Shown: in pieces, positions 27,521 through 37,012 of the stretch
Numbering within the stretch: position 1 is the first letter of the stretch
Layout of the letters: each line of letters opens with the position of its first letter
Assembly (NCBI RefSeq): GCF_900111595.1
Contig: NZ_FOHN01000004.1
Location: 169,750 to 233,749, forward strand
Source: [Clostridium] polysaccharolyticum
GTDB taxonomy: Bacteria; Bacillota; Clostridia; Lachnospirales; Lachnospiraceae
DNA length: 64,000 nucleotides
Reading direction: 5' to 3'
Notes under the pieces: generated by a model
Seen by the model: the letters and a program-made list of their open reading frames with translations, nothing else
Databases searched by the model: none
What the model was told of the DNA's origin: nothing
Program-made: the position numbers and the translations under genes

Positions 27521-29686
27521 TTATTGGGAAATGACTGTACCATCATAGTACACAACAATGTCTTTTTCAGCAAAGTCAGTGTAACCTGACCAGTCACTTT
27601 GAGCAAAACGAACACCCATGGAAAGGCTTCCAGCGTTTGGAGCAATGGAATATGGGGTGTCAAATGTGATTTCTAAGTAATCATCCTGAAAGGTTCCTGT
27701 AACATTCTCGGAGATATTGGCATACCAAGGAGATTCTTTTAACTGTAAGCCAGCATTGTCACACCAGAAAGTCTGAGCCTTATTGCCTGTCTTATCATAA
27801 TAATAACGAATTGCTAATTTCGATAAGTCAAGACGATCTGTTCCAGCTGCACTGATGTTGTAGCTTTGGTTAATGGAACCGCCATTTTGTGTAGTAACTT
27901 TTACAACAGGTTTTACGCCGCTTGCTGCAGAACTTGGAGTTACTACAGGAGAAGGAGAAACCACAGGCTTTTCAGACACTACAGGAGAAGGAGAAACTAC
28001 AGGCTTTTCAGAAACCACAGGAGCTTTGGAAACTGCAGGAGAAGGAGAAACCAAAGGAGCTTCTGATACAATAGGAGAAGGAGAGGTGGCAGGCACAGGA
28101 GTTTTCTCTGGTTTCTTAGTTGGTGTCTGACCTGAAGCTTTTAAATCTGGCAGTTCATCTAGAGTAAGAACGTAGTCACTTTGATATAAATCAGCGATTG
28201 TGTCTTTGTAGTTATAAGATTCACTCATCAGGTATTCGCCGTACCAAGGGCAGAAATAAAGCCATGCAGCTTTTTCAACTGTTAAATTTTCCACGTTAGG
28301 AATGGTATCATTCTCTGGCATAGCAACCATTTTCTTGCCTTCTGTCAATTGTACTAACTGATAGAAGATAGAGGAAATAGCATCTTCATTAGGCACGCCA
28401 GATAATCCGTCATAACGGTTGTAAACAGTGTTGTATTTATCATAACCAACGATATCGACATAATCGTTTCCTGGATACCATGCTGGAGAAGAACTGTATG
28501 TGTAACTGTTGTATTCCCAGATTAAATTATGAATGCCGTAGGTTTGGGTTAATTCTGTATAAAGCATTTTCCAAAGCTGTTTGTAAACGTCAGCACCAGC
28601 AGATGCCCACCAGAACCAGGCACCTTCCCCTTTTTCGCCACCATTTCCTTCTGCTTCGTGGAATGGACGGAAGATAACAGGTACATTATTGTCCTGTGCA
28701 ATCTTAAGCTGTTCTGCTAAATCTTCAATGATTAATTGTACATATTCGTATTCTTTTGTGCCAGGAACAACCGCTTTGCTTGTGTCAAAGTTTGTGTCAT
28801 TTGGCTTGTAAGTACATTTCTGCCAGTCTACAAATTCACCTAGTTCGTATGATTGGAAATCTTTTGGAACATTAATGTGCCAGCATGCAGCTGCAATACC
28901 GCCACGGTTATTTACCCAGTCAATTATACGGTCTGTAGTTTCGTCTTCCCAGCCATAAAGAGGATTGTAGTTCATGAAATCAAATCCACGGATGGCAGGG
29001 TATTTGCCTGTCAGATCATGAATCCAGTCAAACTCCAGTTCATAGTTTCCGTCATTTCCACTTCCATATATTTCTTGCTGGCCAGATAAAATGTGTTTTC
29101 CATATACGCTAGTCAAATAGTTCATTAACGTTTGTGTTTCCTTGGTTGCTTTTGAATCACAAAGAACAGGGTCAACTGTTAAACTAGGTAATTTAGCAAC
29201 ATCAACAGTTAGAGAATCAAAATATGCATAGCCCCATCCACTCTTAATCTGAATGGTGTTTTTGCCTGCGTTTAGTTTATGTACACCGAAGCTGAAATCA
29301 GTCCAGTCTGTCGCATAAGGAAGCATATAAGAACCAGTAGATTTTCCGTTTACATATAAATACTGAAGTCTTCCTTCTTCGCTTAGTTCCTGCATATAGC
29401 GTGTAGAAACGGAGTACATTCCTGTTTCTTTAACTGTTATTGTAAGTGTGATAGTACCAGAGCCTTGCATCCAGACAAAGCCATCACCAGTATATCCAGG
29501 TTTTTCTTCCCCCCAGATAGAAGTTGTAACTTTTAAATCATTAGAAATTGCCAGATCCTCGCATTCGCTGAAGCTAAGAGCTTGGCTATTGTCTTGTACT
29601 GGTGCAGCATTTAATGGAGGTGTAATAGTGTTTAGTAAAAGTGCAGAACTTAAAAGAATTGTGCCTGCTTTTTTGGTAAATTTCAT
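27521..29686 (-). CDS. Secreted GH26 beta-mannanase with CBM35-like and CBM3-like modules
   Basis: About 721 residues. ATG 29686 is preferred because AAAGGAGA is 9 bases away; ATG 29692 is only 3. Counted from ATG 29692: signal peptide (1-29), a CBM35/CBM6-type beta-sandwich (about 38-165), a GH26 catalytic barrel (about 170-505) with acid/base E346 in FRPFHEAEG and nucleophile E460 in VAMPENDTI, a Pro/Ser/Val linker with repeated SEKPVVSPSP (525-590), and a CBM3-like module (about 595-723). Cuts beta-mannan or glucomannan outside the cell. Bounded by its own promoter region and a shared terminator. Confidence 0.92.
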   Translation of the reverse strand: MKFTKKAGTILLSSALLLNTITPPLNAAPVQDNSQALSFSECEDLAISNDLKVTTSIWGEEKPGYTGDGFVWMQGSGTITLTITVKETGMYSVSTRYMQELSEEGRLQYLYVNGKSTGSYMLPYATDWTDFSFGVHKLNAGKNTIQIKSGWGYAYFDSLTVDVAKLPSLTVDPVLCDSKATKETQTLMNYLTSVYGKHILSGQQEIYGSGNDGNYELEFDWIHDLTGKYPAIRGFDFMNYNPLYGWEDETTDRIIDWVNNRGGIAAACWHINVPKDFQSYELGEFVDWQKCTYKPNDTNFDTSKAVVPGTKEYEYVQLIIEDLAEQLKIAQDNNVPVIFRPFHEAEGNGGEKGEGAWFWWASAGADVYKQLWKMLYTELTQTYGIHNLIWEYNSYTYSSSPAWYPGNDYVDIVGYDKYNTVYNRYDGLSGVPNEDAISSIFYQLVQLTEGKKMVAMPENDTIPNVENLTVEKAAWLYFCPWYGEYLMSESYNYKDTIADLYQSDYVLTLDELPDLKASGQTPTKKPEKTPVPATSPSPIVSEAPLVSPSPAVSKAPVVSEKPVVSPSPVVSEKPVVSPSPVVTPSSAASGVKPVVKVTTQNGGSINQSYNISAAGTDRLDLSKLAIRYYYDKTGNKAQTFWCDNAGLQLKESPWYANISENVTGTFQDDYLEITFDTPYSIAPNAGSLSMGVRFAQSDWSGYTDFAEKDIVVYYDGTVISQ

Positions 29687-29721
29687 AATCATTTTCTCCT
29701 TTCCGTATAAAACATTGTGGA

Positions 29722-29750
29722 CTAACAGGAATTAGTGATTAACCTGTTAG
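29722..29750 (-). promoter_or_regulatory. Inverted repeat upstream of the mannanase gene
   Basis: CTAACAGG (29722-29729) and CCTGTTAG (29743-29750) form an 8-bp inverted repeat with a 13-bp gap, in the 5' leader 36 bp before the GH26 start. It could be an operator or an mRNA hairpin. Confidence 0.45.
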
Positions 29751-29874
29751 CTAAATATAAGTTGACTATAACCTAATAAAAATAGGATGTAAACCTTATA
29801 GAACTGAACTGTATCAAAATTTGTATTAATTAGTCGTTTTGAACAGAACGTAAAAGGAAAACCGATGGATTGTC

Positions 29875-29903
29875 TTGCAATTTATAAGGAATATGACTAT
29901 ACT
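29875..29903 (+). promoter_or_regulatory. Promoter of sufCB
   Basis: TTGCAA (29875-29880) and TATACT (29898-29903) with 17-bp spacing, 33 bp before the sufC start. Confidence 0.6.
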
Positions 29904-29935
29904 AATGAAAGAATATGCAGAACGGAGGATACGGG

Positions 29936-30661
29936 ATGTTAGAATTAAGAGATATTTGCTTTGAAATAGAAGAAAATGGAAGAAAGAAAACCATTTTGAA
30001 AAACATTAATTTGAAGTTAAAAGATCGGTTTGTTGCCATTACAGGACCAAACGGAGGGGGGAAATCTACTTTAGCAAAAGTAATTGCAGGCATTATTAAG
30101 CCTTCGAGTGGACAGATTATCTGGGATGGTACAGACATTACCAATATGAGTATTACGGAAAGAGCGAATCTGGGAATTAGTTTTGCCTTCCAGCAGCCAG
30201 TGCGATTTAAAGGTATCACGGTACACGATTTGATTTCAATTGCAGCAGGGGGCAGCATGAGCATTGACGATGCCTGCAGATATCTTTCAGAAGTAGGCCT
30301 CTGTGCAAAAGAATATATAAAAAGAGAAGTAAATGGAAGCTTATCAGGTGGTGAGCTGAAACGGATAGAAATTGCGACTATTTTAGCACGCAGTACAAAA
30401 CTATCTGTATTCGATGAACCAGAGGCTGGAATTGATCTTTGGAGCTTTAACAATTTAATAGAGGTATTTGAGAAACTTTATGAGAAAATACAGGGTTCTA
30501 TTCTGATTATTTCCCATCAGGAACGTATTTTGAATATCGCAGATCAGATTGTAGTATTGGCAGATGGAGAAGTGTCCAAAACAGGAAGCCGTGATGAAAT
30601 TCTCCCTCAGATGCTAGAGGCTGCAAAGCCATGCTGTAATCGAAAGAAAGGAGCTTGCTAA
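29936..30661 (+). CDS. sufC: SUF Fe-S assembly ATPase SufC
   Basis: 241 residues from ATG 29936, behind GGAGGA; a longer frame from 29915 lacks a site. ABC ATPase with Walker A GPNGGGKST, signature LSGGELKR, Walker B LSVFDEPEAG and H-loop IISHQ. The EAG after Walker B and GGELKR are typical of SufC. It powers the scaffold protein made by the next gene. The pair stands alone without sufD, sufS or sufU, which matches the two-gene SMS (minimal SUF) arrangement known from archaea and anaerobes. Confidence 0.9.
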   Translation: MLELRDICFEIEENGRKKTILKNINLKLKDRFVAITGPNGGGKSTLAKVIAGIIKPSSGQIIWDGTDITNMSITERANLGISFAFQQPVRFKGITVHDLISIAAGGSMSIDDACRYLSEVGLCAKEYIKREVNGSLSGGELKRIEIATILARSTKLSVFDEPEAGIDLWSFNNLIEVFEKLYEKIQGSILIISHQERILNIADQIVVLADGEVSKTGSRDEILPQMLEAAKPCCNRKKGAC

Positions 30662-30662
30662 G

Positions 30663-31580
30663 ATGGACGGAATACAAAAAGAATTATTAGAACAGGTAGC
30701 GGGGCTTCATGAAATCCCAAGAGGAGCATATAATATCCGTGCCAATGGAAAAGGAATTGCCAGAAGTACAACAGCTAATATTGATATTATTCCAAAAGAG
30801 GATAAGCCGGGAATTGATATCCGTATCAAAGCCAATACGAAAAATGAAGCAGTACATATTCCAGTGCTTCTAACAGAAAGCGGAATCAATGATGCGGTTT
30901 ACAATGATTTCTTTATTGGGGAAAATGCTGATGTCACCATTATTGCAGGATGTGGAATCCACAATGGAGGAGATGCAAAATCCCAGCATGACGGCGTACA
31001 CCGTTTCTTTGTAGGAAAGAATGCCAAAGTCCGTTATGTGGAAAAGCATTATGGAAGTGGAGACGGAAAGGGAGGCAGAATCATGAATCCGACTACCATT
31101 GTCAATGTAGACGAAGGTGGCTATGTGGAAATGGAACTTGCCCAGATTAAAGGAATTGATTCTACAGATCGTAATACGGAAAGTACTTTGCAAAAAGGTG
31201 CTACATTAATTGTGAAAGAAAAATTAATGACCCATGGTACACAGTATGCTAAGACAAACTTTCTGGTAAATCTGGATGGAGAAGATTCCAGTGCCAATGT
31301 AGTTTCCAGATCGGTTGCAAAAGAGCAGTCAAAGCAGCTTTTTATTTCTAAAATTGTAGGAAATAACAAATGTGCAGGCCATACAGAATGTGATGCCATT
31401 ATTATGGATGATGCCAGTGTCAGCGCAGTACCGGAATTAACAGCCAATTGCGTAGATGCCAGTCTGATTCATGAAGCAGCGATTGGAAAGATAGCAGGAG
31501 AACAGCTTATGAAGCTTATGACACTGGGCTTGACAGAAAGTGAAGCGGAAAGCAAGATTGTAGAAGGATTTTTGAAATAA
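30663..31580 (+). CDS. sufB: SufB/SufD-family Fe-S scaffold protein
   Basis: 305 residues, shorter than classical SufB (~470). A right-handed beta-helix core covers most of the length, and the C-terminal motif ASLIHEAAIGKI with its conserved His-Glu is that of the SufB/SufD interface. Cys residues at VGNNKCAGHTEC and TANCVD are candidate ligands. One base after sufC, so cotranscribed and likely forming a C2B2 complex that builds Fe-S clusters in the cytoplasm. Closer to SmsB-type minimal scaffolds than to full SufB by length. Confidence 0.85.
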   Translation: MDGIQKELLEQVAGLHEIPRGAYNIRANGKGIARSTTANIDIIPKEDKPGIDIRIKANTKNEAVHIPVLLTESGINDAVYNDFFIGENADVTIIAGCGIHNGGDAKSQHDGVHRFFVGKNAKVRYVEKHYGSGDGKGGRIMNPTTIVNVDEGGYVEMELAQIKGIDSTDRNTESTLQKGATLIVKEKLMTHGTQYAKTNFLVNLDGEDSSANVVSRSVAKEQSKQLFISKIVGNNKCAGHTECDAIIMDDASVSAVPELTANCVDASLIHEAAIGKIAGEQLMKLMTLGLTESEAESKIVEGFLK

Positions 31581-31597
31581 GGATTAGAAAAACGGAT

Positions 31598-31646
31598 AAA
31601 AAGGGAAGCCTTAAAGCTTTTGTGTAAGCTTTAAGGCTTCCCTTTT
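31598..31646. terminator. Strong bidirectional terminator between sufB and the SpoVB-like gene
   Basis: A 20-plus bp near-perfect stem: AAAAAGGGAAGCCTTAAAGC (from 31598) pairs with GCTTTAAGGCTTCCCTTTT (to 31646), loop about 6 bases, T/A tails on both sides. Confidence 0.9.
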
Positions 31647-31651
31647 GCAGT

Positions 31652-33193
31652 TTACTTAAAATCTTCCATGGTAATACTCTTTGAGATAAATAGAAATGGA
31701 ATGTATAAACCTAAGGTTATTAGGCAGAAGAAAATGAGAGTAACCATGTTTGGAAACAATGCAAGATTTAATATATAGATATATGTTTTCTGCAACAAAG
31801 TACCTGACAGCAGCATAATCAGTGCAGGTTTTACAAGCCAGTTAATTGCGTCCAGTTCAATATGTACGGCATTGCGAAGGGATAGATAATTCAAGAACGC
31901 AATGGCTAATTCACTTACAAGTAATCCAACTAAATACCCATAGATACCTTTGTCTGGTACCATATAAAAAACAAACAGGATCCGGATGCCTAATCCAGTA
32001 ACTGTATTGATAAAAGTTAAATGAGTCTTTCCAAGACCATTTATAATGCTTCCAAGAGTGGTGGCAATGTACATAAACGGGCAAAGCCAGCCAAGAATAA
32101 CGAGAAATCGTCCAGCTAAGGCATTATGAAAGAAAAACTCTCCTAAGGATTGGCCAAATAGAATAAAAATGCCAGTGCTGAAAATGCCAATAATCATACA
32201 ATACTTAATACAGGTCTGTGTGGTCTGGTTAATGGTCCGCTGGTCTTTTTCTGAACTAGCCTCTGATATGGCTGGCAGTAAAAGTACAGCGAGGGAGTTG
32301 GTGACGGTGGAAGGAAATAATATAAATGGAATTGACATGCCAGTCAGAATTCCATAAATGCTGAGAGCTTCTGAACCAGTTAATCCATATTTTCTTAACA
32401 TGGCAGGAATTAAAATTGCCTCTAGGCTATTTAATAAGCTCACTACTAGATGATTACTAGTAAGTGGAATCATATACGTGGTCAAAGGCGCGATTACAGG
32501 AGTTTTTTTGCAGTGTTTCTTTGTGGGAAATGGTTTCTTCATAACAGACAGAGAAACTATATTAAAAAGCATGGAACCTGCTTCTCCAAAAATAATCCCC
32601 ATAACAGCTAGTTCGCAAGTAATACCAGCAGAACCATTTCCGAAGGCAGCAGCCATATAGTATACTGCAGCTACACGAATAATCTGTTCCAATAACTGTG
32701 TGGAAGCAGGAATTCCTGGACGTTTCAAGCCATAGCAGTATCCATTAATAGAACTGGATATACTGCAAAAAGGAAATGCAAAAGCTAAAATCTTTACGCT
32801 GGCAGTACAAGATGCTTCTTTTAATACTTTAGCAGCAAGAAATTCTGCATTGGTATAGACTAATATTGCAAGAATGGAGGCAATAGCAAAGGAGAGAGAC
32901 ATTCCTATACATAAAATACGGTTTAAGTTGTATCTTGAACGGAATTCTGGATTTTGGACTAGCTGCTGTTTTCCATTTTCATCTGCAGTTAATTTGGAGA
33001 TGGCTGTTTGGATTCCACTGGCAAATAAGGTAAAACAAATACCGTATATAGGAAAAATAAGCTGGTATAAGCCTAGTTTTTCAGCACCTAATGTATTGGA
33101 CAAGTAAATTTTATAAAAAAAACCGATTAGTCGAGTAATAAGCCCTGCGAAAGTTAAAATTAATGTCCCCTTTATGATTGTATATTTTTTCAT
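31652..33193 (-). CDS. SpoVB/MurJ-like polysaccharide flippase
   Basis: 513 residues from ATG 33193 (MKKYTIIKGTLIL); in-frame ATGs at 33214 and 33205 add a few residues but lack better sites. About 14 TMs in the MOP (MATE/Wzx-like) pattern. The N-terminal KGTLILTFAGLITRLIGFFYKIYLS with its Arg matches SpoVB/YtgP proteins that flip lipid-linked murein precursors, in SpoVB for the spore cortex. Which paralogue this is cannot be decided here. Confidence 0.8.
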   Translation of the reverse strand: MKKYTIIKGTLILTFAGLITRLIGFFYKIYLSNTLGAEKLGLYQLIFPIYGICFTLFASGIQTAISKLTADENGKQQLVQNPEFRSRYNLNRILCIGMSLSFAIASILAILVYTNAEFLAAKVLKEASCTASVKILAFAFPFCSISSSINGYCYGLKRPGIPASTQLLEQIIRVAAVYYMAAAFGNGSAGITCELAVMGIIFGEAGSMLFNIVSLSVMKKPFPTKKHCKKTPVIAPLTTYMIPLTSNHLVVSLLNSLEAILIPAMLRKYGLTGSEALSIYGILTGMSIPFILFPSTVTNSLAVLLLPAISEASSEKDQRTINQTTQTCIKYCMIIGIFSTGIFILFGQSLGEFFFHNALAGRFLVILGWLCPFMYIATTLGSIINGLGKTHLTFINTVTGLGIRILFVFYMVPDKGIYGYLVGLLVSELAIAFLNYLSLRNAVHIELDAINWLVKPALIMLLSGTLLQKTYIYILNLALFPNMVTLIFFCLITLGLYIPFLFISKSITMEDFK

Positions 33194-33356
33194 GCAAAGT
33201 TCCATTCTTACCAATTTGTTTAAGTATATTCGAGAAAAAAATAAAAAATGCCATGATAGAAAGGAAAAGAATATTGTATTTCCTGTTTTCTCATAAAATT
33301 ATACTATCTGGCAAATAGCAATACCATTGGCCAGAAAAATTATTTTATAGAACAGC

Positions 33357-33385
33357 TTGACAAACTATTAAGATAATGGTAACAT
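33357..33385 (+). promoter_or_regulatory. Promoter of the iscR-iscS-iscU-mnmA cluster
   Basis: TTGACA (33357-33362) and TAACAT (33380-33385) spaced 17 bp, with TGG before the -10. A 30-bp leader-proximal array of 15-bp repeats follows. Confidence 0.65.
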
Positions 33386-33416
33386 TTATCTGAATTAATT
33401 CTTAGTAAAATAATCA

Positions 33417-33476
33417 GAATTAAATTAATTGGAATTAAATTAATTGGCATTAATTTAATGGGAATTTGATTCTATG
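33417..33476 (+). repeat. Four tandem 15-bp operator-like units upstream of the Rrf2 regulator gene
   Basis: Units at 33417-33431 and 33432-33446 are identical (GAATTAAATTAATTG); 33447-33461 (GCATTAATTTAATGG) and 33462-33476 (GAATTTGATTCTATG) are diverged. Each contains a partial AATTAA/TTAATT symmetry. They fill the leader between promoter and start codon, and are a plausible binding array for the encoded Rrf2 protein. Confidence 0.6.
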
Positions 33477-33505
33477 GAGAAATAAAACAGATAAGGGCTG
33501 ATGGA

Positions 33506-33976
33506 ATGAAAATATCAACAAAAGGCAGATATGGTTTAAGAGCTGTACTGGATTTAGCCATGAATAGCGAAACGGAAGCGGTTTCATTAAGCAGTATCGC
33601 GGAACGTCAGCATATATCCGTAAGTTACTTGGAACAGCTTGTGTCAAAACTTCGTAAAGCTGGCATTGTCAACAGCATTCGAGGAGCACAGGGGGGCTAC
33701 GTATTAGCAAAGCCAGCCAATGAGATATCAGTCGGAGACATTCTTAGAGCATTGGAAGGAGATTTGCATCCAGTGGACTGTGCGGAGGTATCTGGAGGAG
33801 AAAGTGTCTGTGAAGGAGCAGGACTTTGTGTATCCAAGTTTGTATGGAAAAGAATTAGTGACAGTATCAGCCAGGCAGTCGATACGTTAATGCTATCAGA
33901 TTTGGCTGAAGAAGGAAAAGCCCTGCTTTCTAAGCAGGCAGAAGAAGGCACAAAAGATAAACCTTATTGCCATTAA
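33506..33976 (+). CDS. iscR: Rrf2-family, IscR-like Fe-S responsive regulator
   Basis: 156 residues. The winged helix (about 1-75) has the Rrf2 signature SYLEQLVSKLRKAGIVNSIRG. Three Cys in CAEVSGGESVCEGAGLC (C92, C102, C108 region) resemble the cluster ligands of IscR, with spacing 9/5 between them instead of IscR's 5/5. It probably binds an Fe-S cluster and represses its own operon, which continues with iscS, iscU and mnmA. Confidence 0.88.
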   Translation: MKISTKGRYGLRAVLDLAMNSETEAVSLSSIAERQHISVSYLEQLVSKLRKAGIVNSIRGAQGGYVLAKPANEISVGDILRALEGDLHPVDCAEVSGGESVCEGAGLCVSKFVWKRISDSISQAVDTLMLSDLAEEGKALLSKQAEEGTKDKPYCH

Positions 33977-34067
33977 ATCTTATTATTGAAATAAGGTGGA
34001 ACATGTTTAAAAAAGTGTAATAAATTGTAATATAAAACTATTTTGTGAGAGAAGAGAGGTTATCCAT

Positions 34068-35252
34068 ATGGGAAAGATGATTTATTTAGACAATGCAGCA
34101 ACAACTCCTGCAAAACCTGAGGTAGTAGAAGCTATGCTTCCTTATTTTACGGAAAACTTTGGTAACCCATCAAGCGTATATGAATTTGCTGCTAAGAATA
34201 AAGCGGCTGTTACTCATGCAAGAGAAACAATCGCACAGGCACTAGGAACCAATACAGCAGATGTTTATTTTACAGCAGGCGGTTCTGAAGCGGATAACTG
34301 GGCAATTAAAGCTACAGCAGAAGCATACAGGGAAAAAGGAAATCATATTATCACAAGCAAAATCGAGCATCATGCAGTACTTCATACTTGTGAGTATCTT
34401 GAAAAACGTGGTTATGAAGTAACGTATCTTGATGTTGATGAAAATGGCTGTGTAAAATTAGAGGAATTAAAGAAAGCGATTCGTCCAACAACTATTTTAA
34501 TCACAATTATGTTTGCAAATAATGAAATCGGAACGATTCAGCCCATTGCAGAAATCGGAAAAATTGCAAAGGAACATGGAATCCTGTTTCACACGGATGC
34601 TGTTCAGGCGTTTGGGCAATTAGCGATTAACGTAGAAGAATTAAATATTGATATGTTAAGTGCAAGTGGTCATAAATTAAATGGACCAAAAGGAATCGGA
34701 TTTTTATATATAAGGAAAGGCTTAAAACTTCGTTCTTTCGTTCATGGAGGTGCACAGGAACGTCATAGACGTGCTGGTACTGAAAATGTCCCAGGTATTG
34801 TGGGATTTGGAAAAGCAGTAGAACTTGCTATGGCATCTTTAGAAGAACGCCAGAAAAAAGAAACGGAAACAAGAAATTATTTAATTGAGCGAGTTTTAAA
34901 AGAAGTGCCTTACACACGTTTAAATGGAGACAGAACAAACCGTCTTCCAAATAACGCAAACTTCAGTTTCCAGTTTATCGAAGGAGAATCCTTGTTAATT
35001 ATGCTTGATATGGAAGGAATTTGCGGTTCATCAGGGTCTGCCTGTACATCAGGGTCTTTAGATCCATCCCATGTATTGTTAGCTATTGGATTGCCGCATG
35101 AAATCGCACATGGTTCTCTTCGTTTGACATTAAGTGAAACCAATACCATTGAAGAAATGGATTATGTAGTAGAAAAAATCAAAGAAATCGTTAATAAATT
35201 ACGCTCAATGTCTCCTTTATATGAAGACTTTATAAAAAAACAAGAGCAATAA
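34068..35252 (+). CDS. iscS: Cysteine desulfurase (NifS/IscS type)
   Basis: 394 residues, PLP enzyme that takes sulfur from cysteine for Fe-S clusters and tRNA thiolation. Motifs: YLDNAATT at the N-terminus, EHHAVLHT, the PLP lysine in SASGHKLNGPKG and the catalytic Cys loop SSGSACTSGS. Strong upstream site (AGAGAGG). It sits between iscR and iscU in the usual clostridial order; name iscS or nifS are both used. Confidence 0.95.
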   Translation: MGKMIYLDNAATTPAKPEVVEAMLPYFTENFGNPSSVYEFAAKNKAAVTHARETIAQALGTNTADVYFTAGGSEADNWAIKATAEAYREKGNHIITSKIEHHAVLHTCEYLEKRGYEVTYLDVDENGCVKLEELKKAIRPTTILITIMFANNEIGTIQPIAEIGKIAKEHGILFHTDAVQAFGQLAINVEELNIDMLSASGHKLNGPKGIGFLYIRKGLKLRSFVHGGAQERHRRAGTENVPGIVGFGKAVELAMASLEERQKKETETRNYLIERVLKEVPYTRLNGDRTNRLPNNANFSFQFIEGESLLIMLDMEGICGSSGSACTSGSLDPSHVLLAIGLPHEIAHGSLRLTLSETNTIEEMDYVVEKIKEIVNKLRSMSPLYEDFIKKQEQ

Positions 35253-35272
35253 ACCTTTAGGAGGAATTACAC

Positions 35273-35710
35273 ATGTATTCAGAAAAAGTTATGGATCATT
35301 TCCAGAATCCAAGAAATGTAGGAGAAATCGAAAATGCTAGTGGTGTTGGTACAGTTGGCAACGCAAAATGTGGCGATATTATGAGAATGTATATAGATGT
35401 TGATGATAACGGAGTTATTACCGAATGCAAATTTAAAACATTTGGCTGTGGTGCTGCTGTGGCAACAAGCAGTATGGCGACAGAATTAGTAAAGGGCAAA
35501 ACCATCCAAGAAGCACTGCAGATTACAAACAAAGCAGTTATGGAGGCACTTGACGGACTGCCACCAGTTAAGGTACACTGTTCTTTGCTGGCAGAAGAAG
35601 CCATTCATGCAGCATTGTGGGATTATGCGGAAAAACACAATATTGTTATTGAAGGTTTGGAAAAACCAGTAAATGATATTAGTGAACATGAGGAAGAAGA
35701 GGAATATTAA
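35273..35710 (+). CDS. iscU: Fe-S scaffold protein IscU/NifU-N
   Basis: 145 residues. Cluster ligands are seen in GNAKCGD, FGCGAA and [10 protein letters not shown]; the LPPVK motif for chaperone contact is present (GLPPVKVHC). The C-terminus is acidic (EHEEEEEY). Its TAA overlaps the ATG of mnmA, so the two are coupled. Confidence 0.95.
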   Translation: MYSEKVMDHFQNPRNVGEIENASGVGTVGNAKCGDIMRMYIDVDDNGVITECKFKTFGCGAAVATSSMATELVKGKTIQEALQITNKAVMEALDGLPPVKVHCSLLAEEAIHAALWDYAEKHNIVIEGLEKPVNDISEHEEEEEY

Positions 35711-36795
35711 TGCAAAAAGTTGTAATTGGAATGTCTGGTGGCGTTGATTCATCCGTTGCTGCATTTCTTTTAAAAGAAAAAGGGTATGATGTAATGGGCG
35801 TTACCATGCAGATATGGCAAGATGAAGCATCCTATGTACAGGAAGAAAATGGGGGATGCTGTGGATTATCAGCAGTAGACGATGCAAGAAAAGTAGCAGA
35901 CCAGTTAGGGATCCCATATTACGTCATGAATTTTAAAGATTCATTTAAAGATCATGTAATTGACTATTTTATTAAGGAGTATCTGGAGGGAAAAACCCCG
36001 AATCCATGTATTGCCTGTAACCGTTACGTGAAATGGGAATCTTTGCTGAAACGTTCTCTGGACATTGGTGCTGATTATATAGCAACTGGCCATTATGCAA
36101 GGATAATTCAATTGGAAAATGGTCGCTACGCACTGAAAAAATCAGCTACAGCTGCAAAAGATCAGACTTATGCGTTATATAATCTGACACAGCACCAGCT
36201 GGCACATACCTTAATGCCAGTTGGTGAATATACAAAAGATCAGATTCGTGAAATTGCAAAAGGAATTAATCTTAGAATTGCCAATAAGCCAGACAGTCAG
36301 GAAATCTGTTTTATTCCAGATAATAATTATGCAGGTTTTATTGAGCAGACAGTAGGAAAAGTGCCGGATGCAGGCAGCTTTGTGGATATGGATGGAAATA
36401 TAATTGGTAAACATAAGGGAATTATTCATTACACTGTAGGCCAGAGAAAAGGCTTGAACCTTTCTTTAGGAAAGCCGGCATTTGTGGTGGAAATCAGGCC
36501 AGAAACCAACGAAGTTGTGATTGGCGATAATCAGGATGTATTTCATGACACCCTTTATGCAAATCATTTAAACTTTATGTCTATTGAAGATTTAGATGGA
36601 AAAATGAGAGTAACAGGAAAAATCCGCTATAGCCATCAAGGGCAGCCCTGTATGATTGAAAAAGTGGCAGATGATATTGTCAAAGTTGTATTTGACCAGC
36701 CTGTTCGTGCTATTACGCCAGGACAGGCAGTTGTATTCTATGAGGAAGATATTGTTGTTGGTGGGGGAACAATTATAGGCAGGGAATTAAGATAA
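35710..36795 (+). CDS. mnmA: tRNA-specific 2-thiouridylase MnmA
   Basis: 361 residues. Adds sulfur to U34 of tRNA Lys/Glu/Gln. ATP pyrophosphatase P-loop [11 protein letters not shown], catalytic Cys in PNPCIACN and second Cys in [10 protein letters not shown]. Last gene of the iscR operon, receiving sulfur from the adjacent desulfurase. Confidence 0.96.
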   Translation: MQKVVIGMSGGVDSSVAAFLLKEKGYDVMGVTMQIWQDEASYVQEENGGCCGLSAVDDARKVADQLGIPYYVMNFKDSFKDHVIDYFIKEYLEGKTPNPCIACNRYVKWESLLKRSLDIGADYIATGHYARIIQLENGRYALKKSATAAKDQTYALYNLTQHQLAHTLMPVGEYTKDQIREIAKGINLRIANKPDSQEICFIPDNNYAGFIEQTVGKVPDAGSFVDMDGNIIGKHKGIIHYTVGQRKGLNLSLGKPAFVVEIRPETNEVVIGDNQDVFHDTLYANHLNFMSIEDLDGKMRVTGKIRYSHQGQPCMIEKVADDIVKVVFDQPVRAITPGQAVVFYEEDIVVGGGTIIGRELR

Positions 36796-36932
36796 GTTAT
36801 ATTTTTTCTATAATTTTTAAAATTTTGCGAAAGTAATAATGCACAAAACAATATGGTGATTTTTTTGCTTTTATTGGTCAAGTAGCATAAAACAACAAAA
36901 TAAATTACATTATTTGCATTTTCATTGAAAAG

Positions 36933-36981
36933 GTAGAGCTTATGTCCTATACTAAATGTATAAGAATTAGCTCTACTTTTT
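36933..36981 (+). terminator. Terminator-like hairpin between mnmA and the GH113-like gene
   Basis: GTAGAGCT (36933-36940) pairs with AGCTCTAC (36969-36976), followed by TTTTT; an inner CTTAT/ATAAG helix extends it. It is 138 bp after mnmA but only 31 bp before the next start, so it could act as an attenuator for that gene. Confidence 0.65.
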
Positions 36982-37012
36982 GGTATATCTTTCTTGTAAA
37001 GGGGAGATTTAT

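Noticed and set aside
28003..28130. Open frames opposite the mannanase linker and similar frames opposite other enzymes
   Set aside because: They are complements of Pro/Ser/Val linker codons, lack ribosome sites and overlap well-supported genes.
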